From positions 124,301 to 188,300 of the forward strand of contig NZ_CYGY02000024.1 in NCBI RefSeq assembly GCF_900007165.1: a stretch of DNA of 64,000 nucleotides, in the 5' to 3' direction. A program made the translations under genes and the position numbers. The stretch is from Paraburkholderia piptadeniae. Lineage in GTDB: Bacteria > Pseudomonadota > Gammaproteobacteria > Burkholderiales > Burkholderiaceae. The notes under the pieces are model-generated. The model worked only from the letters and a program-made list of their open reading frames with translations. It was not told the DNA's origin and made no database searches. Positions 47,706 to 56,643 of the stretch are shown here, in pieces. Positions within the stretch are counted from its first letter, which is position 1. Each line of letters opens with the position of its first letter.

Positions 47706-48222
47706 CGGATAGACCGTGACCCTGTGCGTTGCGGCTGTGCTTGCGTTTCGGTGCTTGCGTTGCGAACGACTGCGCGAATGTTAAAACCGGCTGCATCGAA
47801 TGGTTGATATGCCGTAACTGCTGCGAGAAGCAGGGGCGTGGTGGCGAGCCAGACCACCCGGTTGGTCATCGGTTACGATTTTGATATTACTGAATGACCA
47901 ATAATTAAGAAAGGTTTCGCGCATCGGGTATACGCTGGGCTCCGCGGGCATGCGAACGAATCATGTGCGCGTTGCCGCTGCTGGCCTGACAGGCGCGCCG
48001 GGCGCGCGTTTGAAAGATTGAGTCGAAAATATCCGGGGTGTCAGGAATCGCGTGAATGGATCGGCAACAGCCATTTTGGCAACGAGGCCATTCATGCAGG
48101 CTGCATGAATGGCCTCGAATGCGTGGAAGGGCTTTCTTGTGTCGGCGGGTCCGACCAACGCTTAGAACATCCAGGTGACGCGCGAATGTCAGTTCCGCCA
48201 ACAACGCGAACGCTTGCGGCGT
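47706..48222. other. Region between GGDEF-EAL gene and PhzF gene
   Basis: About 515 bp. It carries the promoter side of the GGDEF-EAL gene (AT-rich patch around 47875-47920 with TAATTAAG) and a striking 35-bp palindrome at 48083-48117. Frames that cross it encode palindromic nonsense peptides and are not accepted. Confidence 0.5.
48083..48117. repeat. Perfect 35-bp palindrome
   Basis: CGAGGCCATTCATGCAG (48083-48099) and CTGCATGAATGGCCTCG (48101-48117) are exact complements around a single central base. There is no T tract, so it is not a simple terminator. It could be an operator, a transcript-end hairpin for the upstream PhzF gene, or a recombination site. Confidence 0.8.
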
Positions 48223-49113
48223 TTACGGCAGCCTGAAGGTGCCGTCGACGATCGTCATGGATGCGCCGCCAATCCAGGTCTTTCCCACAGCATCGTCGTA
48301 GCGAACGTAGACATCGCCTGCACGGCCAAGCGCCGTGCCCTGGCGCACCGTGTATTGCGCGCCGGGCCGGCGGTTCTGCTGCGTGAGCAGGCCTGCCAGC
48401 GCAGCGTTCGCGCTTCCCGTCACAGGGTCTTCCCCAATGCCGAGGCCGCCGCCAATCATCAGGCAGCGCAACTCGAAGGTCGCGGAACCGTTCGGATCGT
48501 GCGGGCCGTAGGCCGCGATGCCATGCGCGCCGACCGTCTTCGCGACACGCTCGAACAGCGCGGCATCCGGCTCTAGCGCGAGACACGCACGCGCGGAATT
48601 CATACGGACGACGAGCCATTGCGGGCCGTTGTCGACGCCGCAGGGCTGTGCCGTGTAATCGATTGCATCGCTGCGCAACGCTTGAGCGAGCGCCGGGTAT
48701 TCGCTTTCGGCGAGCGGCGTCACGCGTGCGGGCGGCGCGGCGAAAGCCCACACGTTGTGTTGGCTGTCTTCTTCCGTCAATTCGATCAGGCCCGCAGCGC
48801 ATTGCTGGACCATGCGTCCCGGCTGCTTCGGCCGGTTGCCGGCCTCGCGCCACGCGTGTGCGGTGCCGAGCGTCGGATGGCCGGCGAACGGCAACTCGCC
48901 GCGCGTCGTGAAGATGCGCACGCGATAATCGGCCGACGGGTCGGTCGGCTTTAACAGGAACGTTGTCTCCGACAGATTCGTCCAGCGCGCGATTGCCTGC
49001 ATCTGTTCGGCGTCGAGTCCGTCCGCGTCGAAAACCACGGCGAGCGGATTGCCTTTGAACGGCACCGACGTGAACACATCGACCTGCTTGAAGCGAACGG
49101 TTTTTTCTTGCAT
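48223..49113 (-). CDS. PhzF family isomerase
   Basis: A 296-residue PhzF/DapF-fold protein. PhzF itself isomerises trans-2,3-dihydro-3-hydroxyanthranilate in phenazine synthesis, but most relatives have unknown substrates and no phenazine genes are present here. Features: QVDVFTSVPFKGNPLAVVFDA, catalytic glutamate E49 (NLSETTFLL), FTTRGELPFAGHPTLGTA and GEDPVTGSANAALA. ATG at 49113 has an AGGAAA site and starts the family sequence; the frame is open to 49227. It follows a terminator, so it may be a separate unit from the upstream RidA/aminotransferase genes. Confidence 0.9.
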   Translation of the reverse strand: MQEKTVRFKQVDVFTSVPFKGNPLAVVFDADGLDAEQMQAIARWTNLSETTFLLKPTDPSADYRVRIFTTRGELPFAGHPTLGTAHAWREAGNRPKQPGRMVQQCAAGLIELTEEDSQHNVWAFAAPPARVTPLAESEYPALAQALRSDAIDYTAQPCGVDNGPQWLVVRMNSARACLALEPDAALFERVAKTVGAHGIAAYGPHDPNGSATFELRCLMIGGGLGIGEDPVTGSANAALAGLLTQQNRRPGAQYTVRQGTALGRAGDVYVRYDDAVGKTWIGGASMTIVDGTFRLP

Positions 49114-49227
49114 CGTCTGTTTCCTGTTCGGTGTTTTGCCTGGTTGCTTGTGCAGCGATGTGCACCGTTCCATGTTGTGAGGGCACAACGTCAACTGCAC
49201 GCAGCCCGCGCGACGGCGAAGGCACAA

Positions 49228-49250
49228 AAAAACGCCGCCGAACCGGCGAT
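49228..49250 (-). terminator. Terminator after the RidA gene
   Basis: On the minus strand a CGCCG-GTT-CGGCG stem plus GCG is followed by seven T, about 45 bp after the ridA-like stop. It should end or attenuate the upstream operon before the PhzF gene. Confidence 0.75.
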
Positions 49251-49293
49251 GAAGGCGCTCGCAACGAGCGCCTATACATGCAGTACGCGCCGC

Positions 49294-49758
49294 TTATTGC
49301 ACCTCGGCGATCAGCTCGATCTCGACACACGCGCCGAGCGGAATCTGCGCGACACCGAACGCCGAGCGCGCATGCTTGCCGCGCTCGCCGAACACATCGG
49401 CGATCAGTTCCGATGCGCCGTTCGTCACGATGTGCTGCTCGGTGAAATCGAGCGTCGAGTTGACGAGGCTCATCAGCTTGACGATGCGCGTCACGCGGTT
49501 CAGATCGCCGACATGCGCGTGCAGCGTCGCGAGCAGATCGATCGCGATCGAGCGCGCCGCGGCCTTGCCTTCTTCGGTGCCCAGCGTGTCGCCGAGCTTG
49601 CCCGCCCACACCTTGCCGTCCTTCTTCGCGATGTGTCCGGACAGATACACCGTGTTGCCGCTTTGCGCGCTCATCACGTAAGCGGCGGCGGGCGCGCCTG
49701 CTACGGGCAGTTCGATGCCCAGTTCCTTCAGCTTGTCATACACATTCGATTGAGCCAT
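49294..49758 (-). CDS. RidA family enamine/imine deaminase
   Basis: A 154-residue member of the YjgF/YER057c/UK114 (RidA) family, a trimeric cytosolic protein. Canonical RidA hydrolyses reactive enamines/imines released by PLP enzymes. Family marks: GNTVYLSGHIAKKDGKVWAGKLG, LLATLHAHVGDLNRVTRIVKL and the arginine-bearing HARSAFGVAQIPLGACVEIE, where R131 matches the arginine needed for deaminase activity. Lying directly after a PLP-dependent aminotransferase gene (44 bp) fits such a clean-up role. Confidence 0.92.
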   Translation of the reverse strand: MAQSNVYDKLKELGIELPVAGAPAAAYVMSAQSGNTVYLSGHIAKKDGKVWAGKLGDTLGTEEGKAAARSIAIDLLATLHAHVGDLNRVTRIVKLMSLVNSTLDFTEQHIVTNGASELIADVFGERGKHARSAFGVAQIPLGACVEIELIAEVQ

Positions 49759-49802
49759 GACGTGTCCTCGTCGGTGAATGGAAAGAGTGGTTCGCGATGC
49801 GC

Positions 49803-50999
49803 TTACATGCGCGCGCGAATCAGTTCAGCGAGACGCGCAATGCCTTCGTCGATCTTCGCGGGCGGCACGGTCACGAACGACAGGCGCAGCGTGTTGTGCT
49901 GCGCCTCGTTCGCGAAGAACGGACCGCCCGGCACGAACGCGACATTTTGCGCGACGGCTTCTTCGAGCAGCTTCATCGTGTCGATATGCTTCGGCAGCGA
50001 CACCCAGACGAACATGCCGCCCTCCGGGCGGTTCCACGTAACGCCTTCGGGCATGTAGCGTTCGAGCGAACCGAGCATCGCCTCGCACTGGTCGCGATAC
50101 AGCGCGCGAATCTTCGGCACGTGCGTATCGAGGAAGCCGTCCTTCACGACTTCGTGCACGATGCGCTGCGTGAAGCTCGGCGTATGCAGGTCGGTGGCCT
50201 GCTTGGCCTGCACGAGCTTGAAGTGCAGTTCTTCGGGCGCAATGATGTAACCGATGCGCAGACCCGGCGCGAGCACCTTCGAGAACGAACCGAGATGCAC
50301 GATGTGATCGGGCGCCATCGACAGCATCGTCGGCAGCGGCTCGCCCTTGTAGTCGAGCGCGCCGTACGGATCGTCTTCGATGACGGGGAAGGGCGCTGAC
50401 TTCGCGAACTCCGCGAGCGCGCGGCGGCGCTCGACGGGCAGGCGGCGTCCCGTCGGATTCTGGAAGTTCGGCTGCGCGTACAGAAGGCGCGCGCCCTTCG
50501 TCAGTTCAGGCGTGAGACCTTCGGGGATCAGGCCGTCGGCGTCGGTCGGCACTTGCACGTAGCGCGGCTCGTACATCGAGAACGATTGCAGCGCGCCGAG
50601 GTACGTCGGCGTTTCGACGAGCACGGGGCTTTCCGGGCACACCAGCACCTTGCCGAGCAGATCGAGCGCCTGTTGCGAGCCTGTCGTGATCAACACCTGC
50701 GACGGACGGATTTGCGCGCCGTTCACCGAGTAGCGTTGCGCGACCCATTCGCGCAGCGGCATGTAGCCTTCCGTCGCGCTGTACTGAAGCGCGGCGGCGG
50801 GCGAGTCGCGCAGGATGCGGTCGGCGGCCGCGCGCATTTCCTCGGCCGGGAACGTGGCCGGCGAAGGCAGACCGCCCGCGAACGAAATGACCTCGGGCCG
50901 CTCGGTGACCTTCAGGATTTCGCGGATCGCCGAGCTGGTCAGCTTGCGAGCGCGTTCGGACAATTGCCAGGTCGGGGCATTGAGGTCGCTTTGATTCAT
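49803..50999 (-). CDS. PLP-dependent aminotransferase, class I/II (2-aminoadipate/MocR-like group)
   Basis: A 398-residue aminotransferase. PLP-binding lysine K241 (LGSFSKVLAPGLRIGY), aspartate in VIEDDPYGAL, asparagine in QPNFQNPTGRRL and the phosphate-binding TTGSQQALDLL are all present. The sequence style (FAGGLPSPATFPAEEM, YSATEGYMPLREWVA) is that of the LysN/2-aminoadipate transaminase group, which often accepts several amino acids. The start at 50999 has conserved sequence; a longer open frame runs upstream through the next gene in another register. Second-last gene of the operon starting at 52676. Confidence 0.92.
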   Translation of the reverse strand: MNQSDLNAPTWQLSERARKLTSSAIREILKVTERPEVISFAGGLPSPATFPAEEMRAAADRILRDSPAAALQYSATEGYMPLREWVAQRYSVNGAQIRPSQVLITTGSQQALDLLGKVLVCPESPVLVETPTYLGALQSFSMYEPRYVQVPTDADGLIPEGLTPELTKGARLLYAQPNFQNPTGRRLPVERRRALAEFAKSAPFPVIEDDPYGALDYKGEPLPTMLSMAPDHIVHLGSFSKVLAPGLRIGYIIAPEELHFKLVQAKQATDLHTPSFTQRIVHEVVKDGFLDTHVPKIRALYRDQCEAMLGSLERYMPEGVTWNRPEGGMFVWVSLPKHIDTMKLLEEAVAQNVAFVPGGPFFANEAQHNTLRLSFVTVPPAKIDEGIARLAELIRARM

Positions 51000-51064
51000 G
51001 GGTCTCCTCGTCGGTATGGCTTGAACAGGTGGTCGGTCAAAAAAAGGATTATCGCGCGAACTCG

Positions 51065-51970
51065 TCAGGCGGCGCGAACGGGCCGCGCGGCCGTGCGCAC
51101 GGCAGTCTTGCGGCCGAGCATCACAGTGGCGATCACGGCGGCAGCGAAGATCCACGTGATGGGCGCGACATCCTCGCCGAAGAAGAGCGCGGAAAAGGCC
51201 ATCGTGAAGAAGATCTGCATCAGCTGAACCTGGCCCACGCGCGCGATGCCGCCCATCGCGAGGCCCGCGTACCACGCGAAGAAACCGATGAACTGCGAGA
51301 ACAGCGTCACGTAGCCGAACGCGAGCCACGTCTTCAACGCGACGGGGCCGGGATGCGTGACGTGCTGCTCCCAGCCGAGCCACGCAACGGGAATCAGCAG
51401 GAACGGCGCGGACACGACGAGCGCCCAGCAGATCACCTGCCAGCCGCCCATCTGCCGCGCGAGCCGTGCGCCTTCTGCGTAGCCGAGCGCGCCGATGCCG
51501 ACGGCGACGAGCATCAGCAGGTCGCCCGCCTGGAATGCGCCGCCGCCCGCCTGCAACGCAAACGCGACGACGATCGCGCTGCCCGCGACGGCGCTCGCCC
51601 AGAACGCCTTCGACGGCCGCTCGTGCGACAGCCACGCCGCGTAGATCGCGACGCACAGCGGCTGCAAGCCGTTGACGACGGCGCCATGCGACGCGGGCAC
51701 GCTCTTCATCGCCCACGCCGAGAACACGGGAAACGCGATGATCACGCCGAGCGACACGACGGCGAGAGCCTTGAGCTGCGGCCAGGTCGGCAGCTTTTCG
51801 CGGCGGATCGCGAGCAGCACGGCGGCGGGAACGGAAGCGGCGAGCGCGCGCCCCAGGCCGTTCAGCAGCGGGCTGAATTCGGCGACGACGATGCGGGTCA
51901 TCGGCAGTGTCAGGCTGAAGATCATCACGCCGATCAGGCCGAGCAGCATGCCTTGGGTTTCGCGCTTCAT
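51065..51970 (-). CDS. EamA/DMT family transporter
   Basis: A 301-residue inner-membrane protein of the drug/metabolite transporter superfamily with ten predicted spans in two EamA repeats (GLIGVMIFSLTLPMTRIV at the start, GIGALGYAEGARL at the second). Such proteins usually export amino acids, nucleosides or related metabolites. Its position between a VOC protein and an aminotransferase suggests it exports an amino-acid-like substrate or product of the pathway. 65 bp upstream of the aminotransferase start. Confidence 0.9.
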   Translation of the reverse strand: MKRETQGMLLGLIGVMIFSLTLPMTRIVVAEFSPLLNGLGRALAASVPAAVLLAIRREKLPTWPQLKALAVVSLGVIIAFPVFSAWAMKSVPASHGAVVNGLQPLCVAIYAAWLSHERPSKAFWASAVAGSAIVVAFALQAGGGAFQAGDLLMLVAVGIGALGYAEGARLARQMGGWQVICWALVVSAPFLLIPVAWLGWEQHVTHPGPVALKTWLAFGYVTLFSQFIGFFAWYAGLAMGGIARVGQVQLMQIFFTMAFSALFFGEDVAPITWIFAAAVIATVMLGRKTAVRTAARPVRAA

Positions 51971-51995
51971 TGTTTCCGTCTCTCCATGCGTGTGG

Positions 51996-52676
51996 TTATT
52001 TGAGCGTGCGCAGGCCGCTCGGGGTTTCGATTTCGGCGCCGAGCGCAGGTGCGCCGTCCGTGCTTTCGAGCGCGATCAGCGCTTCCGCGCCGAGCCACTG
52101 CAGCTGCTGCGCGACCAGATCCACTCGCGGATGCCAGCCCTTCAGCGACTTGAGCAGCAAGCCTGTTTCCGGCAGCACCGTCGACGGATGGCGCGGCGTG
52201 TCCCATTGAATCAGCGACGGCACGATGCCATCGCCCGCGCCTTGCCATGCGGGGAACGCACCGTCGTCGGCGACGGTGAGGCTCCACGTGAAATCGCCGC
52301 GCGTCATCGGCACGACGGTCGGGATGCGCTGCGGATACTGCTGTTGCCACAGCGCGAGATTCTTCGGCCGCTCGACGCGCGCGACCCAGTGCGACAGATA
52401 CGGACCGTTCGCGAGCCGCGCGTGCGTCGCGGGATCGTCGAGTGCGAACAGGCGTGGCCGCGCGTTCGCGGTGTCCTGCGCGTCGGGATCGATCGCGATG
52501 ACTTCCAGATACGCGCCGCCCCACAGATTGAGCAGCCGGTTGTGCGTGCGCATCGACGGATGCGCGCCGCCGCCCGATGGCGCGATGCCGAGCGTATCGG
52601 CGACGTATTGCGTGCCTTCGTCGAGCGTGCGGGCGGAAACAACGAGATGGTCGAGTCGTAGCGTGTGTGCGGTCAT
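51996..52676 (-). CDS. VOC (glyoxalase-like) protein
   Basis: A 226-residue protein of the vicinal-oxygen-chelate superfamily, glyoxalase-like subgroup. It starts TLRLDHLVVSARTLDEG, with the usual first metal histidine in LDHLVV, and continues GGGAHPSMRTHNRLLNLWGGAYLEVIAIDPDA with the glutamate of the second metal site. The substrate is unknown. First gene of the minus-strand operon, 25 bp before the EamA gene and divergent from the MocR-type regulator, which likely controls it. Confidence 0.85.
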   Translation of the reverse strand: MTAHTLRLDHLVVSARTLDEGTQYVADTLGIAPSGGGAHPSMRTHNRLLNLWGGAYLEVIAIDPDAQDTANARPRLFALDDPATHARLANGPYLSHWVARVERPKNLALWQQQYPQRIPTVVPMTRGDFTWSLTVADDGAFPAWQGAGDGIVPSLIQWDTPRHPSTVLPETGLLLKSLKGWHPRVDLVAQQLQWLGAEALIALESTDGAPALGAEIETPSGLRTLK

Positions 52677-53078
52677 GGGTGCAAGGGGACGGTCGGTCGG
52701 CTGGAAGCCGCTACGGCAGGCAACTGTCTGCCGGATGCCGGGCCACCAGGGTTAATCGGTAAGAATAACCATTCGGCGCGGCCGGACCATGCGCAGTGCG
52801 GCAGGGCCGGTATCGGCGGGCTTTGCGCCGCCGTCGGGTGAAGCGGGCAATGGGAAAACAGCAGCAGCGTCGATTCAAATGTACCGGCAGTGACCGGCAC
52901 AGTAACGGTACAATCGGCTCGATACTGTTCGGTACAGTTGTTCGGTCACATCGCCATCCGTTCGACCGTGCATGCCGTTCAGCGGCGGCGGCCTCGCTCG
53001 CGTCGCCACGCCGGCCGTCGTGCCTGTTTCCGTTGCCGTTTCCGACGTTGCCCTTGCAGCGCATAGCTGGAGTCCGCC
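52677..53078. other. Divergent control region of the MocR gene and the VOC operon
   Basis: About 400 bp between divergent starts. The part nearest the MocR gene carries the repeated TGTACCG/CGGTACA elements (52880-52936). The 52700-52870 part has no gene and should hold the operon promoter on the minus strand. Confidence 0.5.
52880..52936. promoter_or_regulatory. Spaced CGGTACA repeats, likely MocR operator
   Basis: TGTACCG (52880-52886), CGGTACA (52906-52912) and CGGTACA (52930-52936). The first is the inverted form, the other two are direct repeats with a 24-bp period and similar flanks (GT..CGGTACA.T.G). MocR/GabR-type regulators bind spaced direct repeats in such divergent regions, so this is a strong candidate operator. 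Confidence 0.6.
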
Positions 53079-54545
53079 ATGTCCGTCCCGCTCGATCTGA
53101 TTCCCGCACCTCACGACGCGTCGGCGCTTACGCTCGTCGATCAGCTTGTCCAGTGGGCGCGCCGTCGCATCGAAGAGCGCGTGTTCCGTCCCGGCATGCG
53201 CATGCCGTCGATCCGCAAGCTTGCGCTCGACAAGGGCGTGTCGCGCTTTACGGTCGTCGAGGCGTACGAGCGGCTCGTCGCGCAGGGCTATCTGGATTCG
53301 CGCCGCGGCTCCGGCTTCTACGTGCGCGAGCGTCTTGCGGGGCCCGCGCCCGTCGAGCGCCGTCTCTCTTCCAATGCCGCGTCCGATGCGGCGCCCGCGC
53401 CGAGCACGATCGACGTCGTCTGGCTGTTGCGCAACATGCTGCACACATCGACGCGGCCCGAGCGCGGACCGGGCCTCGGTTATCTGCCGTCGCGCTGGCT
53501 CGACGGCGAGCTGATCACGGGCGCGCTGCGCACGCTCGGCCGGCAAAGCGGCGCGCAGATGCTCGGCTTCGGCACGCCGCAAGGCTTCCTGCCGCTGCGC
53601 CAGCAGTTGCAGACGCGGCTCGAAGAGCTGGAGATCGGCGCGTCGCCGGAACAGATCGTGCTCGTGTCCGGCATCACGCAGGCGATCGACCTGATCGCGC
53701 GGCTCTACGTGCAGCCGGGCGATTCCGTGATCGTCGGCGATCCGGCGTGGTTCCAGATGTTCGGGCGCTTCGCTTCGCAGGGCGCGCGTCTTGTCGGCAT
53801 GCCGTACACGCCGGACGGCCCCGATCTCGACGCGCTCGAAACGCTCGTGCAGACCTGGCGCCCGAAAATGCTCGTGATCAACTCGGTGCTGCAAAACCCG
53901 ACAGGCACGTCGCTGACGGCGGCGCAGGCCTTCCGCATTTTGCGGCTCGCGGAAGAGCACGACTTCATCGTCGTCGAGGACGACATCTACGGCGACCTGT
54001 GCCCGCCGGGCTTTGCGGCGACGCGCCTCGCGAGCCTCGACCAACTGCGGCGCGTCATTTACCTTGGCAGCTTCTCGAAGACGCTCGCGGCGAATCTGCG
54101 GGTCGGCTTCATGGCGTCGTCGCTGGATGTGGCGAAGGCCGTCACGGACCAGAAAATGCTCGTCGGCATGACGACGCCAGAACTGAACGAGCGCGTTTTG
54201 TACAAGATCCTGACGGAAGGGCACTACCGGCGGCACGTCGAGCGGCTGCGCGCGCGGCTCGACGGCGTGCGCGACAAGTCCGTGCGGATGCTCGAAAAAA
54301 CGGGGCTGCGCATGTTTCAGACACCGGCGGCGGGCATGTTCGTGTGGGCGGATACGGGCGTCGACGCCGATGCGCTTGCGGCCGCCGGCCACGAGGAAGG
54401 CTTTTTGCTCACACCGGGAAGCCTGTTCTCGCCGCAGCAGTCGCCGACCACGTGGATGCGCTTCAACGTCGCGAATTGCGGCGATCCCGCGCTGCCGGCA
54501 TTTTTGTGCCGCTATCTGGACAGCGTCGCGCGCCGCGCTTCATGA
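53079..54545 (+). CDS. MocR/GabR-type GntR regulator with aminotransferase domain
   Basis: A 488-residue transcription regulator. GntR winged helix at residues 15-85 (QWARRRIEERVFRPGMRMPSI, VSRFTVVEAYERLVAQGYLDSRRGSGFYV), then a fold-type I aminotransferase-like domain with VSGITQAIDLIARLYVQPG, QNPTGTSLT, VVEDDIYGDL and the PLP lysine in YLGSFSKTLAANLRVGF. MocR proteins bind PLP and sense an amine or amino acid through it. Divergent from the VOC/EamA/aminotransferase/RidA operon, which is its most likely target. The frame is open further upstream, but the HTH begins just after the ATG at 53079. Confidence 0.92.
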   Translation: MSVPLDLIPAPHDASALTLVDQLVQWARRRIEERVFRPGMRMPSIRKLALDKGVSRFTVVEAYERLVAQGYLDSRRGSGFYVRERLAGPAPVERRLSSNAASDAAPAPSTIDVVWLLRNMLHTSTRPERGPGLGYLPSRWLDGELITGALRTLGRQSGAQMLGFGTPQGFLPLRQQLQTRLEELEIGASPEQIVLVSGITQAIDLIARLYVQPGDSVIVGDPAWFQMFGRFASQGARLVGMPYTPDGPDLDALETLVQTWRPKMLVINSVLQNPTGTSLTAAQAFRILRLAEEHDFIVVEDDIYGDLCPPGFAATRLASLDQLRRVIYLGSFSKTLAANLRVGFMASSLDVAKAVTDQKMLVGMTTPELNERVLYKILTEGHYRRHVERLRARLDGVRDKSVRMLEKTGLRMFQTPAAGMFVWADTGVDADALAAAGHEEGFLLTPGSLFSPQQSPTTWMRFNVANCGDPALPAFLCRYLDSVARRAS

Positions 54546-54550
54546 CGCCT

Positions 54551-54576
54551 CTTGAATCGGCGGCGCGCGACCCCAT
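54551..54576 (+). promoter_or_regulatory. Sigma-32 heat-shock promoter of htpG
   Basis: CTTGAA (54551-54556), 14-base spacer, CCCCAT (54571-54576), followed by CT. This matches the heat-shock consensus CTTGAA-N13-17-CCCCATnT exactly in both hexamers, about 85 bp before the htpG start and only a few bases past the MocR stop codon. Confidence 0.8.
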
Positions 54577-54661
54577 CTGAGCGCGCAACGTCCGTGTCGC
54601 GCGCCGCCGGCACGGACATCGTCTGCTTCGAATCAACCTGCAACAGAAAGGGAAACCGACC

Positions 54662-56554
54662 ATGGCACAAGAAACCATGAGCTTCCAGGCAGAAGTGAAA
54701 CAGCTTCTGCACCTGATGATCCACTCGCTGTACAGCAACAAGGAAATCTTCCTGCGCGAGCTGATCTCGAACGCCTCGGACGCCTCGGACAAGCTGCGCT
54801 TCGAAGCGATCGCGAACAACGCGCTGTATGAGAGCGATCCGAACCTGCGTATCCGCGTGTCGTTCGACAAGGCGGCGCGCACCATCAGCATCGACGACAA
54901 CGGCATCGGCATGAGCCGCGACGAAACGATCTCGCACCTGGGCACGATCGCGCGCTCGGGCACGAAGGAATTCTTCGGCAAGTTGTCGGGCGATCAGCAG
55001 AAGGATGCGGCGCTGATCGGCCAGTTCGGCGTGGGCTTCTACTCGGGCTTCATCGTCGCGGACAAGATCACGGTGGAGACGCGCCGCGCCGGCCTGCCGG
55101 CCTCGGAAGGCGTGCGCTGGGTGAGTTCGGGCGAAGGCGATTTCTCGGTCGAAGCGATCGAGCGCGCGCAACGCGGCACGACGATCACGCTGCATCTGCG
55201 CGCCGACGAAGACGAACTGCTGTCCACGTGGAAGCTGAAGTCGATCATCCAGAAGTACTCGGATCACGTCGCGCTGCCGATCCTGATGCAGAAGGAAGAG
55301 TGGGACGCCGAGAAGAGCGAGATGGTCGCGAAGGACGAGGACGAGACCGTCAACCAGGCGAGCGCGCTGTGGACGCGCGCGAAGAGCGACATCAGCGACG
55401 AGCAGTACAAGCAGTTCTATCAGCACCTGTCGCACGATCACCAGGACCCGCTGACGTGGACGCACAACCGCGTCGAAGGCCGCAGCGAGTACATTCAGTT
55501 GCTGTACGTGCCGGCGCATGCGCCGTTCGATCTGTGGAACCGCGATCATCGCGGCGGCCTGAAGCTGTACGTGAAGCGCGTCTTCATCATGGACGACGCC
55601 GAGCAACTGCTGCCCGCGTATCTGCGTTTCGTGAAAGGCGTCGTCGATTCGAGCGATTTGCCGCTGAACGTGTCGCGCGAACTGCTGCAGGAAAGCCGCG
55701 ACGTGAAGGCGATCCGCGAAGGCGTGACCAAGCGCGCGCTGTCGATGCTCGAAGAGCTCGCCAATTCGGAAGAAGCCGCCGGCAAGGAAAAGTACGCGAC
55801 GTTCTGGACGGAATTCGGCCAGGTGCTGAAGGAAGGCATCGGCGAGGACTTCTCGAACAAGGAGCGCATCGCGAAGCTCGCGCGTTTTGCGTCGACGCAT
55901 AACGACTCGCCGGAGCAGAACGTGTCGCTGACGGACTACGTCGCGCGCATGAAGCCGGAGCAGACGAAGATCTACTACGTGACGGCGGATACGTATCAGG
56001 CCGCGAAGAACAGCCCGCATCTCGAAGTGTTTCGCAAGAAGGGCGTCGAAGTGCTGCTGCTGACGGATCGCGTCGACGAATGGATGCTGTCGTTCCTTCA
56101 GGAATTCGACGGCAAGCCGCTTCAAAGCGTCGCGCGCGGCGACCTCGATCTCGGCCAGCTGAACGACGAAGAAAAGCAGGCGCAGGAGAAGGTCGGCGAA
56201 GAGCTGAAGCCGCTCGTCGAGCGCATGAAGGAGACGCTCAAGGACAAGGCGAAGGACGTGCGTCTGACATTCCGCCTGACCGATTCGCCGTCGTGCCTCG
56301 TCGCCGACGAAGGCGAGATGAGCGGCTACCTGCAGCGCATGCTGAAGGCCGCGGGTCAGAACGCGCCAGCGTTCCATCCGATTCTCGAAGTGAATCCGGA
56401 GCATGCGCTCGTGAAGAACCTCAGCGCCGACAACGCGAACTTCGACGACTGGTGCCATCTGTTGTTCGATCAGGCGTTGCTGGCCGAAGGCGGTTCGCTC
56501 GAAGACCCGGCTAGCTTCGTGAAGCGAACGAACACGCTGTTGCTGGCGCGCTGA
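54662..56554 (+). CDS. htpG: Chaperone HtpG (bacterial Hsp90)
   Basis: A 630-residue cytoplasmic ATP-dependent chaperone dimer that remodels client proteins with DnaK. GHKL ATP-binding motifs [20 protein letters not shown] and [11 protein letters not shown]; middle domain with [13 protein letters not shown] and [14 protein letters not shown], carrying the ATPase-activating arginine; C-terminal dimerisation domain about 515-630. Length and order are standard. Preceded by a sigma-32 promoter and followed by a strong terminator. Upstream neighbour belongs to another unit. Confidence 0.96.
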   Translation: MAQETMSFQAEVKQLLHLMIHSLYSNKEIFLRELISNASDASDKLRFEAIANNALYESDPNLRIRVSFDKAARTISIDDNGIGMSRDETISHLGTIARSGTKEFFGKLSGDQQKDAALIGQFGVGFYSGFIVADKITVETRRAGLPASEGVRWVSSGEGDFSVEAIERAQRGTTITLHLRADEDELLSTWKLKSIIQKYSDHVALPILMQKEEWDAEKSEMVAKDEDETVNQASALWTRAKSDISDEQYKQFYQHLSHDHQDPLTWTHNRVEGRSEYIQLLYVPAHAPFDLWNRDHRGGLKLYVKRVFIMDDAEQLLPAYLRFVKGVVDSSDLPLNVSRELLQESRDVKAIREGVTKRALSMLEELANSEEAAGKEKYATFWTEFGQVLKEGIGEDFSNKERIAKLARFASTHNDSPEQNVSLTDYVARMKPEQTKIYYVTADTYQAAKNSPHLEVFRKKGVEVLLLTDRVDEWMLSFLQEFDGKPLQSVARGDLDLGQLNDEEKQAQEKVGEELKPLVERMKETLKDKAKDVRLTFRLTDSPSCLVADEGEMSGYLQRMLKAAGQNAPAFHPILEVNPEHALVKNLSADNANFDDWCHLLFDQALLAEGGSLEDPASFVKRTNTLLLAR

Positions 56555-56585
56555 TGCGCGTTGCCTGATAAGGGGCGGAAAGAGG

Positions 56586-56616
56586 AAATGCGCTGCTTCG
56601 GCAGCGCATTTTTTTT
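56586..56616 (+). terminator. Terminator of htpG
   Basis: AAATGCGCTGC-TTCG-GCAGCGCATTT with a UUCG tetraloop and eight or more T. Ends the htpG transcript about 30 bp past its stop. Confidence 0.95.
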
Positions 56617-56643
56617 GTGTGGCTGTCGTGTGTCGATTGACTG

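Noticed and set aside
48223..49113. PhzF as sign of a phenazine cluster
   Set aside because: No other phz genes are present; the PhzF fold is widespread in unrelated pathways.
49803..51716. 637-codon minus-strand frame suggesting a transporter-aminotransferase fusion
   Set aside because: Only the part from 50999 onward is aminotransferase; the upstream part is an out-of-register reading of the EamA gene, which has its own proper frame.
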